A stretch of DNA of 32,000 nucleotides from Neocallimastix lanati (nom. inval.) (lineage: Eukaryota; Neocallimastigomycota; Neocallimastigomycetes; Neocallimastigales; Neocallimastigaceae): positions 64,001-96,000 of the forward strand of contig JACVTC010000102.1 in assembly GCA_016946835.1 (NCBI GenBank). The letters are read 5' to 3'. Both the position numbers and the translations under genes were made by a program. Below, in pieces: positions 11,141 through 20,436 of the stretch; position 1 is the stretch's first letter; every line of letters starts with the position of its first letter. The notes under the pieces were generated by a model. That model was not told the origin of the DNA, did not search any database, and was given only the letters and a program-made list of their open reading frames with translations.

Positions 11141-11413
11141 AACTATTTTATAATTGCATATAATATAAGTCTTGAAAAATATGGTGCATTAGAAGATTCG
11201 TCATATACTACTGGAAGTTATTCTTATCAAGAATTGGAAGCAAAAAAAGAATTAGTTTCTTTATTAGAATCCAAAGAATGTCAAGCTTTACATATTACAG
11301 ATAATAATTTAGATAGTTCAAGTAATTCTATTACTATCAAAATCAGTAATATTTTATTAATTAATTTATCATTATTATTAGTATTATCAATTTTTTATTA
11401 TAAACAAAAATAA
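11141..11413 (+). pseudogene. 3' end fragment encoding a C-terminal membrane-anchored tail
   Basis: An open frame of 90 residues without a start codon, between a stop at 11138-11140 and TAA at 11411-11413. The first roughly 10 residues look like noise. From SLEKYGALEDSSY onward the composition is protein-like: a charged, probably helical segment (ELEAKKELVSLLESKECQ), an Asn/Ser-rich spacer, and a hydrophobic C-terminal helix (ISNILLINLSLLLVLSIFYY) ending in KQK. This looks like the last part of a cell-surface or secretory-pathway protein whose 5' portion is missing. It could also be the last exon of a gene, but I find no matching upstream exon. No homologue recognised in the window. Confidence 0.5.
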
Positions 11414-11610
11414 TAGATAATTACTATCGTTATCTCATAAAAATTTAAAATAAAAAACTTTTTAAAATAAAATCAATAATATTCAATTAAATAATACTTG
11501 TGAAATAATAATTATTACTATTATTATTAAAGCTATTTCTATTATTATTTATAGAATAATTTTTAATTTTTATATTAGATATATAAAATAATTATTTATC
11601 TATAAATAAT

Positions 11611-11695
11611 TCAATATAATAGGATTATAATAATATTATTATCAATATTAAATTATTCAATATGATAGGATTATAATAATATTATTATCTATTAT
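11611..11695. repeat. Tandem duplication, period 46 bp
   Basis: TCAATATAATAGGATTATAA and the following AT-rich bases at 11611 recur from 11657 with few changes. The repeat ends against the stop of the 11685-14312 reading frame. Confidence 0.6.
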
Positions 11696-12353
11696 TAATT
11701 TTTATATCATTATTTATTGTATTTAAATCTAATGCTTCTTCCTTTACCAAGTTCATATCGTATTCGCTGTTATTTTTAACATCATATTTACTTTCAATGC
11801 TTTCACTATTGATAATTTTATTACCATCTGTACTTCTTACTGCATACTGTTCAGGCTTCATTACATTTCCATTAAAATCTACAATGTCGAATCCAGCTTC
11901 CACAACAATGCCTATACCAGGCTTCATAATGTATTTTTCATTATTGATAGATACTTTGCTTGCTGTTTTATGGTTTTTATAGTTATGGATCTCAGCATAA
12001 CTATATTCTTTATAGCTATTAATCTCATCCAATTTGTAAGAATTATCATTAGTGTTTTGTTTAATAGTAAATTCGTTTATAGCCTGCTCAGTAGCATCAT
12101 TATATAAAATAAAAGAATAATTGATAATCCTGTTTCCGTTTTCTTTACTTTCATATTTGATAATTTGGAATGATAAATTTTTACTATTATCGGTATTTTT
12201 AAATTATTCTTTACATTCTGGCTTTTTGGCACATTGTAATGCTATAATTTTATAAATTTCATTATTCTTATTTTTATCCTCATTATTAGAATTTTCATCG
12301 GATTCTTCCCAATATTTGCTCATTACTTTTGAAATTTCTTCATTATTGTTCAT
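11685..12353 (-). pseudogene. C-terminal part of the long acidic protein, one in-frame stop
   Basis: In the frame starting at 12353 (MNNNEEISKVMSKYWEES) the sequence is open to a TAA at 12204-12206 and then continues in the same frame through IIKYESKENGNRIINYSF and MDEINSYKEYSY (12032) to the stop at 11685. The residues after the TAA are well-ordered protein sequence (SINNEKYIMKPGIGIVVEAG; VMKPEQYAVRSTDGNKI), so the stop is probably a nonsense mutation in one gene rather than a gene boundary. The frame changes by one base relative to the upstream piece near 12345-12353. No domain recognised; it looks like the final folded domain of the same secreted protein. Confidence 0.6.
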
Positions 12354-13821
12354 ATTCAATTTTTTCTAATTCTGAACTATCAACATCCAATATAAATGAC
12401 TTAAATTTATTATCTAAATTGGAATCCGAAGAATAGTGAGTATTCGAATTTTCCAAATTTAAATCGAAATATTCAATTTCGTTGTTTTCGTTAATATTAT
12501 AGGCCTTAATTATATTCCGTAATACATTGCTATTTTTTAAAGTATCCATGGGTTTGGTTTTATACACTAATCGTTTTTTATTTTCATCATAAAACGTATC
12601 AAAATTCTCTAAATAATAAACCATGGACATTTCATATAATTTAAGAAATTTATCTTCTAATTCTTTACCTTGTAACCCTTGTAAACTAGGAATTATTTCA
12701 TTAATACTCATTTGCGCTTCTTCTCCATTATTCATAACATTAATTTTAACGGGTATTAAATTACCATCCTTATCTAGTTCTTTTGACAATGTACTATCTT
12801 CTTTACCAGCTGCTAAGATAGCAAATGCTAATGAATCGGCAAATCTTTCATACGATGATTTTGTCGGGTTCTTTTTATTTAGAATTTTTAAATTATTTTC
12901 CGATGATCTAATTTCTTCATTTTCATTTGCGCTTTCATAATTTTTATTATCATTAGTATTGAATAACAGATGAACAAGTTCCGAATTTAATGAGGTATCA
13001 TCATTTTGATAAAATTCAAAATCATTTAAAGATTTAAATTCACTTAAGTCACTATGTATACTATCGATATCTTCTATTTCATCCAATTCATTTAATTTTT
13101 CACATAAATTATTGATAGATGATTTAGGAACTTTAGCATCAATAATTGTGTTAGGATTAATATTTGCTATTTTTGCCAATATATGAATTAATTTTTTAAA
13201 TCTATCTTTGTTGTATTTAGAATGTAAATCACTTTTATCTAATTCTCTAAATTCTAAATCTTCAGTTTCATCATATTTACTTTCATGAAAACTAATAGCT
13301 TCAGCACTTATTGTTAATAAATTTTCTATATCTTCTTCATTTATATTATCAACTTCATCATCATATAATCTTGAATCTGTATATTTTATTATATGTTCAT
13401 TAGTAATACTATTAATATTTTTAATAAATTGTTCACTTTGTTCCTTATTAAAAGAATCTATGTTATTTTTATAAATATCAACCATATAATTATAAATATT
13501 ATCATTGGCATTAGCATCTTTTAGTAATACCTTGACATCATTTATATTATTAATTTCTATAGTATATGGCAATATTTTTGAGTCTAATTTCATATCTTTA
13601 ATAAGCATTCTTAATGTTTCAATTGTTGTTGTATCTATATGCGTGCCCTGTAAAATTTTTAACTGATTACATATTTTACAATTACCACTTTTTCTTTTAG
13701 AAAGTCCCATACATTGTTTATGTTTATCATTTAACAATGAAGATTTTTGATATGAAGTATTAGCTAATTTTACATTATTAGATTGCTCATAGAAATGACT
13801 ACCATCACTACTTATAATCCC
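12343..13821 (-). pseudogene. Long acidic protein, central part, no recognised domain
   Basis: A frame of about 490 codons, open from the C4/G4 run at 13819-13822 to the stop at 12343, with no early methionine that looks like a true start; it continues the 14173-13808 piece. It is rich in Asn, Asp, Glu, Ser and Lys. It has a Cys pair near its start (GNCKICNQL), long helical segments, and a conserved-looking stretch SYERFADSLAFAILAAGKED followed by VYYLENFDTFYDENKKRLVY. No catalytic motif can be named. The upstream signal peptide implies secretion or the cell surface. A one-base change in the G run joins it to the preceding piece, so either a frameshift mutation or a homopolymer error lies there. 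Confidence 0.6.
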
Positions 13822-14312
13822 CTAAAAATTTAAATTCCTTTCTTAAATTACTATTATTATGATTATCTTTATTAACAGTATAATTTAATTCTAATGAAGT
13901 CTGAGAAGCTATATTATCAATAATTTCAAATTCAGTATTATTTAAATTAATTACTTTCAATTTATAAAATTTGTCAAATTTCTCTCCAGATAAATATTTT
14001 TCATTATATATTTTATCTAAATATGTATCAACATCATTATTTTTAACATGTTTCTTATACTCATCTTCAACGTTTTTATATAAAATTTTATTTTTATATA
14101 AATCACTTTTTATTCCTTCATAAAATTTTTTTTTATTATTCAATACATAATTTTTACTAGTTTTCACTATCATGGGTACCAGGAATATTGATATTGTTGA
14201 GATATGTATCGTCTGAAAGAAAACTCATCCAATTGACATCAATCTTATCTTCAGCATTAGCAAATAATATTGTAATACAAATAACAAAAATAAAGTAAAT
14301 TAAATTCTTCAT
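13808..14312 (-). pseudogene. Signal peptide and truncated PI-PLC X start fused to a Lys/Asn-rich segment
   Basis: The ATG at 14312 gives 51 codons to TAG at 14157-14159: a signal peptide (MKNLIYFIFVICITILFANA) followed by NWMSFLSDDTYLNN and NIPGTHDS. This is the opening of a PI-PLC X domain up to its first catalytic His, matching TWMSKINPDL..THDSG of the 3298-7267 gene. Immediately after THDS the PI-PLC similarity stops. In the next frame (14173-13808) the sequence becomes a charged protein (KTSKNYVLNNKKKFYEG ... NEKYLSGEKFDKFYKLKV) without PI-PLC features, leading via a shift at 13819-13822 into the 13821-12343 piece. Either the catalytic domain was lost and its signal and first strand kept, or unrelated sequence was fused there. 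Non-functional as a phospholipase as read. Confidence 0.65.
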
Positions 14313-14912
14313 TATTTATATTTAAATTTTATTTTTTTTTTTTTAAAAATTAATTTAACGAAAGTCGTTTTACATAAAATATTTTATATATTATATATAT
14401 TTTTTAATATTTTATAAATATAATTACATAACCCTATTATTATTATATGTTACATGGATTTAAACACATAATGCTATTATATATTATCTAGATATAATTA
14501 TTTATTCTACATATATATATTATTAATATATATTATATAATTATATATTTTATATATATATATTATTAATATATATTATATAGATATAATTATATATTTT
14601 ATATATATTATTAATATATATTATTTAGACTAAGGAAAAGTTCCATTTAATTTATATATTTATTAAATATATAATTATTGCGTTTATTTAATTTAATATT
14701 AAAAAATGTAAAAATCAAATAAATAAATTTATAAATCAGTTTTTTTTATTTATAAATACACATATATTATAATATATTGATAATATTATTTATTATTTAT
14801 ATTGTTTGTTATGAATATTTAATATGATAATAAACTGGCTTTATCATTATAAAATAATGTATTTTTTAAAATAAAATTTAATAAAGTTTTTGGAAGTGTA
14901 TTCTCTTCCCTG

Positions 14913-14953
<41 letters not shown>

Positions 14954-15006
14954 TATAAAATAAATTTATAAAAATAATTAGAGTTAAAATAAAAATATTA
15001 AGTTAA
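14313..15006. other. A/T spacer with divergent start of two genes
   Basis: Separates the leftward gene starting at 14312 from the rightward gene at 15007, so it should hold both promoters, but no element can be named. Contains tandem AT repeats (14510-14625), a T-run before 14342 and an A run of about 32 at 14918-14949 just upstream of the rightward start. Confidence 0.6.
14510..14625. repeat. Tandem AT repeat, about three units
   Basis: ATATTATTAATATATATTAT followed by TAATTATATATTTT recurs three times with small length differences. Confidence 0.6.
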
Positions 15007-15717
15007 ATGAACAAAAATTATAAACAAATTATAATTATATACTATTGCATAATATTTTACTTTCAAATAGTCTGTGCTTATTATAAGAAGAAACCAATTT
15101 TAACTAAAGATGAAGTTTTAAAACTTACTGATGCTAAACCTATTAAGTACTATTGTAAAAACAATTTATGTACATATGTAGAAGATTATGAATTATTTCC
15201 TTTTGCTATTTTTTTAGATGAGAACAATAAGGAAACAAGTTATATTATTGAAACTTGTACTTATGATAATGCTATATTAGGTAATTGTCATAATATTACT
15301 AAAAAATTAGAAGGAAAATATTATTCAACTATATGTACCGAAAACTCTAATTGTCTTTCAGAGAGATGTGTTAATGGTTATTGTGTATTTAACGATTTAA
15401 ATCCAGTAATCTGTTGTGTTACTGTTTATACTCCTAAATTTTTATCTGGTGAACCAGAATCTCATATGCACTGTGGTAAAGCATTGCATGAACCATGTCA
15501 TTCTAGTAGTGAATGTTCCTCCGAATTATGTGGTACAGATGGATTTTGTTTCTTTGACCCTTTTATTCCCTCAGATAGCGATGGTGCAATAACTATGCCA
15601 TTATTGATAATTGCAATACTTTTTATACCAATAGCTATATTTATCATAATATGCTGTTGTATAATAAGATGGTATCGTTACAAACGTATCAAAACTAATA
15701 CTTTATGTAATAGCTAA
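15007..15717 (+). CDS. Secreted Cys-rich single-pass membrane protein, paralogue of the 7450-8229 gene
   Basis: An intact 236-residue frame with ATG at 15007 in an A-rich context. A signal peptide (hydrophobic residues 7-23, likely cut after VCA) precedes an ectodomain with paired cysteines: CTENSNCLSERCVNGYC, then MHCGKALHEPCHSSSECSSELCGTDGFC. A juxtamembrane FIPSDSD leads to one membrane segment (about residues 198-219), an inner-face Cys triplet (IIICCCII) and a basic tail (RWYRYKRIK). Order and spacing match the 7450-8229 protein on the other strand, so the two are diverged paralogues. The Cys pattern C.(5)C.(4)C.(4)C occurs twice and suggests small disulfide knots. Function unknown; a surface receptor, adhesin or wall protein is possible. 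No breaks seen. Confidence 0.87.
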   Translation: MNKNYKQIIIIYYCIIFYFQIVCAYYKKKPILTKDEVLKLTDAKPIKYYCKNNLCTYVEDYELFPFAIFLDENNKETSYIIETCTYDNAILGNCHNITKKLEGKYYSTICTENSNCLSERCVNGYCVFNDLNPVICCVTVYTPKFLSGEPESHMHCGKALHEPCHSSSECSSELCGTDGFCFFDPFIPSDSDGAITMPLLIIAILFIPIAIFIIICCCIIRWYRYKRIKTNTLCNS

Positions 15718-16238
15718 AAAGCTTCTTGGTATGTTCATTATATATTACATACAAAATATTTAATAATAATATTTTAAAAAATTATATTATATATAATGAT
15801 ATATAACATTATATAATTATATATGATATATAATTATATTATAAATTTATAACTTTTTTTGAAAATCTAAAAAATTATAATATTACATATATTATAAAAA
15901 ATTTTACATATACCTTTAAAATATTATATATTTATAGATATTAAAATATTATACTTAACTGAATATTTATATAATATTTTAATATTTATTAAAAGTGTTT
16001 TTAAATTATATAAATTTTTTTTTTTTTTTTTAATAAATATTTTTATTACTATTCATATATATCTATTAAAAAATTTATGAATATTTATTTATATTTTTAA
16101 AAATATTTATATGTTTTTATTTATATCTTAAAAAATTTGATAAAATTAAAAATAAAAATTATTAAAATAAAATAGGATTATACTCAAATAATTTTTATTT
16201 CTATAATATAATAAATCTATTTCTTTTTATTTCAATAT
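15718..16238. other. A/T-rich spacer without recognisable gene
   Basis: About 520 bp of A/T with short self-complementary ATATAATTATAT stretches near 15780-15850 and a T run at 16015-16030. Nothing else seen. Confidence 0.6.
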
Positions 16239-16620
16239 ATGAAGAAAGCTTTCGTAGTATATTTTATAATATTAACGCTTAATTTTTTGTTTACGTTAAC
16301 TTTCTATATTGTTATTTGTAACTGTTTCCAATATATTACTTATGAATAAATAATTTATGACATTTTTATCTTCATAGGCTTTAATCCGATATACTAATTC
16401 TGATAAATTTATTTCCTTAAATATAGCTTTAGAAAAGAAAAACAATTATTACATTAATGAAATTAATAAAAGAATTAATAAACAATATAAATATGTTTTA
16501 TGACTTATGTATTGATTTACCACTTCGTTATTTTGAATTAATTAATGATAGTAATGAGAATGGCTTAAAGTAATCCTCGAAGCATTAAACAGTTTATTAG
16601 AATATATTAAAAAAAAATGA
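16239..16620 (+). pseudogene. Small secreted-protein gene relic with possible intron
   Basis: The ATG at 16239 gives a 36-codon frame that is a hydrophobic leader (MKKAFVVYFIILTLNFLF). Coding-like sequence resumes at 16378 right after TTCATAG (ALIRYTNSDKFISLNIALEK), shifts frame near 16455 (IKELINNINMFYDLCIDLPL ... FELINDSNENG), and again near 16567 (KVILEALNSLLEYIKKK, TGA at 16618-16620). A 67-nt intron 16311-16377 would join leader and second part in frame, but its donor GTTATT is not canonical, so I hold this loosely. The two later shifts suggest a pseudogene. The part 16417-16566 is the left arm of an inverted repeat whose right arm encodes the same peptide on the other strand. Confidence 0.45.
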
Positions 16621-16838
16621 TATAATCTATTTATTATTACAATAATGAATCATCAATAAATCGCTCTTTTAATTTTAAGGATTAAAACAAGTCATTCTCA
16701 TTACTATCATTAATTAATTCAAAATAACGAAGTGGTAAATCAATATATAAGTCATAAAACATATTTATATTGTTTATTAATTCTTTTATTAATTTCATTA
16801 ATGTAATAATTGTTTTTCTTTTCTAAAGCTATATTTAA
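16417..16838. repeat. Inverted repeat, two 150-bp arms with 122-bp spacer
   Basis: The left arm 16417-16566 and the reverse complement of the right arm 16689-16838 align without gaps over 150 bp, with two differences that I count (GT/AT near 16509 and G/A near 16563). The spacer is 16567-16688. Beyond the outer ends the two sides stay weakly similar at protein level (DKFISLNIALEKK on the left; DNPKILNIALEKK on the right), so they look like two copies of one small gene facing each other. A transcript through both arms would fold into a 150-bp hairpin. Confidence 0.9.
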
Positions 16839-16860
16839 TATTTTAGGATTATCCTTAATT
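16689..16860 (-). pseudogene. Inverted partial copy of the 16239-16620 gene
   Basis: Read on the minus strand from about 16870, a short frame (ENIIKDNPKILNIALEKKNN and onward) matches the second part of the neighbouring + strand relic almost identically inside the repeat arm and as a diverged paralogue outside it. No start codon and no leader found, so this is a fragment. Confidence 0.5.
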
Positions 16861-17112
16861 ATGTTTTCTTATTTAATAAAAGACCTTTAATTACAAGAAA
16901 TGATATTTCTAATAAAATTTTCCTTTTTTTTTTTTCTTATGACAAGCGTAGAACTTTTTTTTTTTTTAATTGTCGACAAATAAGAGAGTAATATTATACT
17001 ATTATATTTTTTTCTAATACAGATAAAAATTTTTTTTTTTCATTTTATAAGTCATATTTTTTCCTAAGAATCTAACTATATGATTATACACATAATAAAT
17101 GCCTTGATAGCT

Positions 17113-18058
17113 TCAAATAACTATTAAAAAAATTTCTAGAGTAGTGTAATCTTCCAGATAATTTTGAATCGGCAAATGGATAAGAGCCTCGGCATAAGCT
17201 TGAATTTTCGGTCCTTGCCATGTCGGATTAGCATGCTTTACAGAAGGATTGTTGATGTTTTGAGTGGAAGTTAGAATGGAAATATTCATTTTATTGACAA
17301 ATCGTTGAGTAAATGTAATCACCAAAATACAATCAATTAATGTGTTATCAAAGTTTGAAATGGTCAATTTATCATTGGTATTGATAATCGGTAATAGATC
17401 CACATACACGGTTTGAAGATCCTTGTATAAAGATCTGGTTTTAATGTAGCCAACACTACCGGTAATGGTCTTTGTGTCACCAGTAATATTAATCTAGCGA
17501 CAGTCAGGTTCCTCGCATATGGCGACTCTTGAGTTATTAAGGTCTATCATATGTGGACTCGGTTTATCAGCAGTTACCGACTTTCCTAAAAATAAGGAAA
17601 CATTTGGAGTGGCAGCATAATCACCTAAAGCAAGACGTAGCATGTTCGTGAAGGTCATTTTCCCATTTCTACCGGAATCAATGAAAAATAAAATCGAACG
17701 TAACTTATTACCTAAGGTAAGGGTCGAAGCTAAAATCTTCACCACATATTTAATCAATTCATCCTTCACAAAAATATCTTTAAGAAATCGTTTGACCTCT
17801 GCTATCTTACCCCTGTGCTCTCTGTAGTACTTGTAATTGGTTGATTTCAAACAGAAATCGCTTGGGAGAACGGGACATGATGCTTTCTTATTGAAGTCGT
17901 AGACGCAATCTTCGAACCTTAGAACGTAGTTTTTATCCTTTCGATAAATAAAATTTTCGGTGTAGAAGAATGTTTCAAATTGATCCAAGTTGTTATGAGT
18001 AATACTGTTTTTGTTCAAAAACGATAATATTTTATTGGTAAGTCCTTCGAGTGAGAGT
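17113..18058 (-). pseudogene. D5-like primase-helicase (SF3 helicase) fragment, virus-derived
   Basis: The open frame 18058-17494 contains a D5_N-like region (LRFEDCVYDF ... LPSDFCLKST) followed by an SF3 helicase core: Walker A FFIDSGRNGKMT and Walker B VAICEEPD about 45 residues later. After one in-frame TAG (17494-17496) the same frame continues through ITGDTKTITG and the region expected for motif C and the Arg finger (TFTQRFV) to TGA at 17113. The family unwinds DNA at replication forks of large DNA viruses (Nucleocytoviricota) and some phages and plasmids. The N-terminal primase half is missing: at about 18058 the sequence changes abruptly to a host LOR gene. Base composition is visibly richer in G/C than the flanks. 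A CAG to TAG change would explain the stop (inference). Not functional as read. Confidence 0.82.
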
Positions 18059-18479
18059 CACAATTCATATCAACATTTTCTATGTCACCAGTGGTCTTAT
18101 TGTGAAATTGAACGGTTAACTTCTTTTTGACAAGTAAAGAATTTGGAGTGATTTTACCAAGTACCTTTGAACTGTCATTACCGTCATAAAGTGTCATTTG
18201 ACCCTTTAAAGAAAAAATTTTATTTTGAATGGTAAGAATAGGATTATTATCTAAATCATGTAAAAATTTCTTATCTCTTATGCTGAAAGCTTTTCCTTTA
18301 CATTTAAAGTATGACTCTCCTTCAACATCCTTAACGATATAATCTTCATTAGAAAAAGATAAAATTTTTTCCTTTAATAATAAAGTTATTTCTTTATCGT
18401 GAACAAAACGTTGATTAATAGCAATTAAAGGCTTCTTTGGTGCTGTAACTTTTTTATCGTTTTTATCAATTAATGCCAT
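18015..18479 (-). pseudogene. LOR (LURP-one-related) domain protein, C-terminally truncated by D5 fragment
   Basis: The ATG at 18479 opens a 154-residue frame whose first about 140 residues align with the intact LOR protein at 20437-21066 (for example KPLIAINQRFVHDKEITLLL against KDKIVAVDDRFVLKENTVLM, and FHNKTTGDIENVDMNCD against FFNKTTGKTDKFNMKCD). Directly after MNCD the similarity ends and the DNA belongs to the D5-like fragment read in another frame, so the last 15 residues are junction noise. The missing part holds the final strands and the central hydrophobic helix of the tubby-like fold, so the product should not fold normally. Confidence 0.8.
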
Positions 18480-19185
18480 TTTTTATTTTTATATATATAT
18501 ATATATTTTTTTTATCGCTATTAAAGAAATCTTTTAATTATTATTATTAAATTATTATTATTTATACGTATTTACAATATTCATATTTATCAATATGGTA
18601 GCTAATAATATAAAAGTTAATAAATAACACAGTTTTTTTTTTTAATAAAAAAATTTTTTTAAAATATATATTATTTTTTTTAAAAAAATATAACATATTT
18701 TATTAATTTTGAAATTATTTTTAAAATTAAATATTTAATATTATATATTTTAATATTTAATTTTTTATTTTATATTACTTTTTACTGTTTTCCTTTTTTT
18801 ATTTATTTATTTATTTATTTTTTTATTCTTATTCTTTTCAATTTACCAGTAATATTGAAATATATATCTCAAATATTAATTATTATTTATATTCTCATTA
18901 TTTTTTATATTTACATTCATTCTTTTGACTCTTTCTTTGTCTTTTACTAATTTTACTTAACAATACTCAATCAATAAAATTTTATAATAGCGTTCATTCC
19001 TTGAAAATATATAGATATATTTTACTATATTACATTACATTACATTTCGAAGCATAAATTTTGAACAACGCCTATAATAAATATTTTACGTAATAGTAAC
19101 TAATAAAAGTATTCAATAAAATTAAGCGTGATATCCTCTGAATAATATAAATTATCCGTATTTAAATAAATAAATAAATAAATAA

Positions 19186-19223
<38 letters not shown>

Positions 19224-19405
19224 ATCAATGATAACTGCTACAGGAAATAATGATTTGAAATGCATATTTGGAAATTCTTTTAGTGATTAATTTTATAATT
19301 AGCTTCTAAACCAACATTAATAAAAGAAAAAGCATACCTTTAGGAAATAAAGAGTATAAATAGTTGTCATTAATTAATTTATAATTATTACTAATAAGCA
19401 TTTTC

Positions 19406-19465
19406 TTATTAAATAAAAAAGAAAAGAAAAAAAATTTTTTTTTTTTTTTCTTTTTTATTTAATAA
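19406..19465. repeat. 60-bp near-perfect palindrome
   Basis: TTATTAAATAAAAAAG plus A-rich bases is followed without a loop by T-rich bases and CTTTTTTATTTAATAA. Pairing fails at only about one position. Confidence 0.75.
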
Positions 19466-19739
19466 TATAAAAGTCTTAAAAAAAAAAACATGTTATCACT
19501 AATTTACTGTAAATACTTAACTCTCATAATACCTTAAAAACATCTTTGATTTAGAATTACGATTTGATAGAAAAGATAAACAAATTTTTTACAGAGTAAT
19601 AATAATAAATAAATTTTATAAAAAAAAAAAATAATAATACATTTTTTATAAGAATAAAATTACAAATTCTTTATAAGAATAAAATTATAAAAAAAATTAT
19701 ATACACTATAAATAAAAGAATTATATACATAGTAATGAA

Positions 19740-19930
19740 AATTATTATTTTTATTTTTATTTTTATTTTATTTATTTTTGTTTATTTGTTTGTTTTACTT
19801 TATTTTATTTATTTTTTTATTTTTTGTTTATTGGTTTGTTTTATTTTATTATTTTTATTTTTTTATTTTTTGTTTATTGGTTTGTTTTATTTTATTATTT
19901 TTATTTTTTATAATTTTTTTTTTTTTTTGT

Positions 19931-19975
<45 letters not shown>

Positions 19976-20106
19976 CTACTTTCTATTTTTATTTTATATT
20001 ATTATTTTATTTTTATATTATTATTTCTTTTTTATTTTTATATTTATGTTGTTGTTTTTCTATTTTTATTGTTTATTCGTATTTTTTTTTTTTTTAAAAA
20101 AAAAAT
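19740..20106. repeat. T-rich low-complexity tract ending in T14A10
   Basis: Mostly (ATTTT)n with several repeats of TTTTTGTTTATTGGTTTGTTTT (three copies spaced about 52-55 bp, 19780-19885), then a T run of over 35, and ending in a T14A10 palindrome at 20082-20105. The Phe-rich frames over it are artefacts. Confidence 0.7.
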
Positions 20107-20242
20107 AAGACATTTTATTTAAATACTTAATAAAATATTAAATAAAATGGATTTATTGCTTGATGATAATTAATATTAAACTATTTTAATAGTCAATATT
20201 AAATTATATAAAATGGAAAAATAAAAAAATAATATTTTCCAA

Positions 20243-20314
20243 AATTTATTAGAGTAGAAAGTTTCAAAAAAATTTTTTATAGAATAACTTTTGAAATTTC
20301 TACTCTATTAAATT
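20243..20314. repeat. Inverted repeat (stem about 26 bp, loop 19 nt)
   Basis: Arms 20243-20269 and 20289-20314 share AGAGTAGAAA / TTTCTACTCT with one indel and one mismatch. It lies about 120 bp beyond the stop of the LOR gene, so it could be a 3' RNA hairpin or a small foldback element. Confidence 0.7.
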
Positions 20315-20436
20315 TCCCTCAATATATCTTTAAAATTTTATTAAAGAATACTTGACAATGGATGATAATTCTATAATATATATATTTTTTTTGTTTAGTT
20401 TTGCGTTGTCTTTACAACTGTTTCCTTTTAAAATTT

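Larger units (their letters stand above)
18480..20436. other. A/T-rich spacer with low-complexity tracts and hairpins
   Basis: About 2 kb. Contains a long (AAAT)n/A run (19160-19222), a 60-bp palindrome at 19406-19465, a T-rich tract at 19740-20095 and hairpin arms at 20243-20314. A short frame at about 19228-19289 and the less A/T-rich stretch around it (19225-19375) might be a relic, but nothing is recognisable. Confidence 0.6.

Noticed and set aside
11797-12940. Plus-strand frames opposite the acidic protein
   Set aside because: Hydrophobic shadows of an acidic minus-strand coding sequence; no start context or homology.
16311-16377. A 67-nt intron joining a leader to the next coding part
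   Set aside because: Phase and TTCATAG acceptor fit, but the donor GTTATT is not canonical and downstream frames are broken; kept only as a possibility in the feature text.
628-17496. Reassigned stop codon (TAG as Gln) in the virus-type genes, since three in-frame stops there are TAG
   Set aside because: The same RPB1 fragment also has an in-frame TGA and frameshifts, so ordinary decay explains all of it.
19735-20122. Phe-rich frames on the + strand
   Set aside because: They are translations of a T-rich tract with no protein-like composition.
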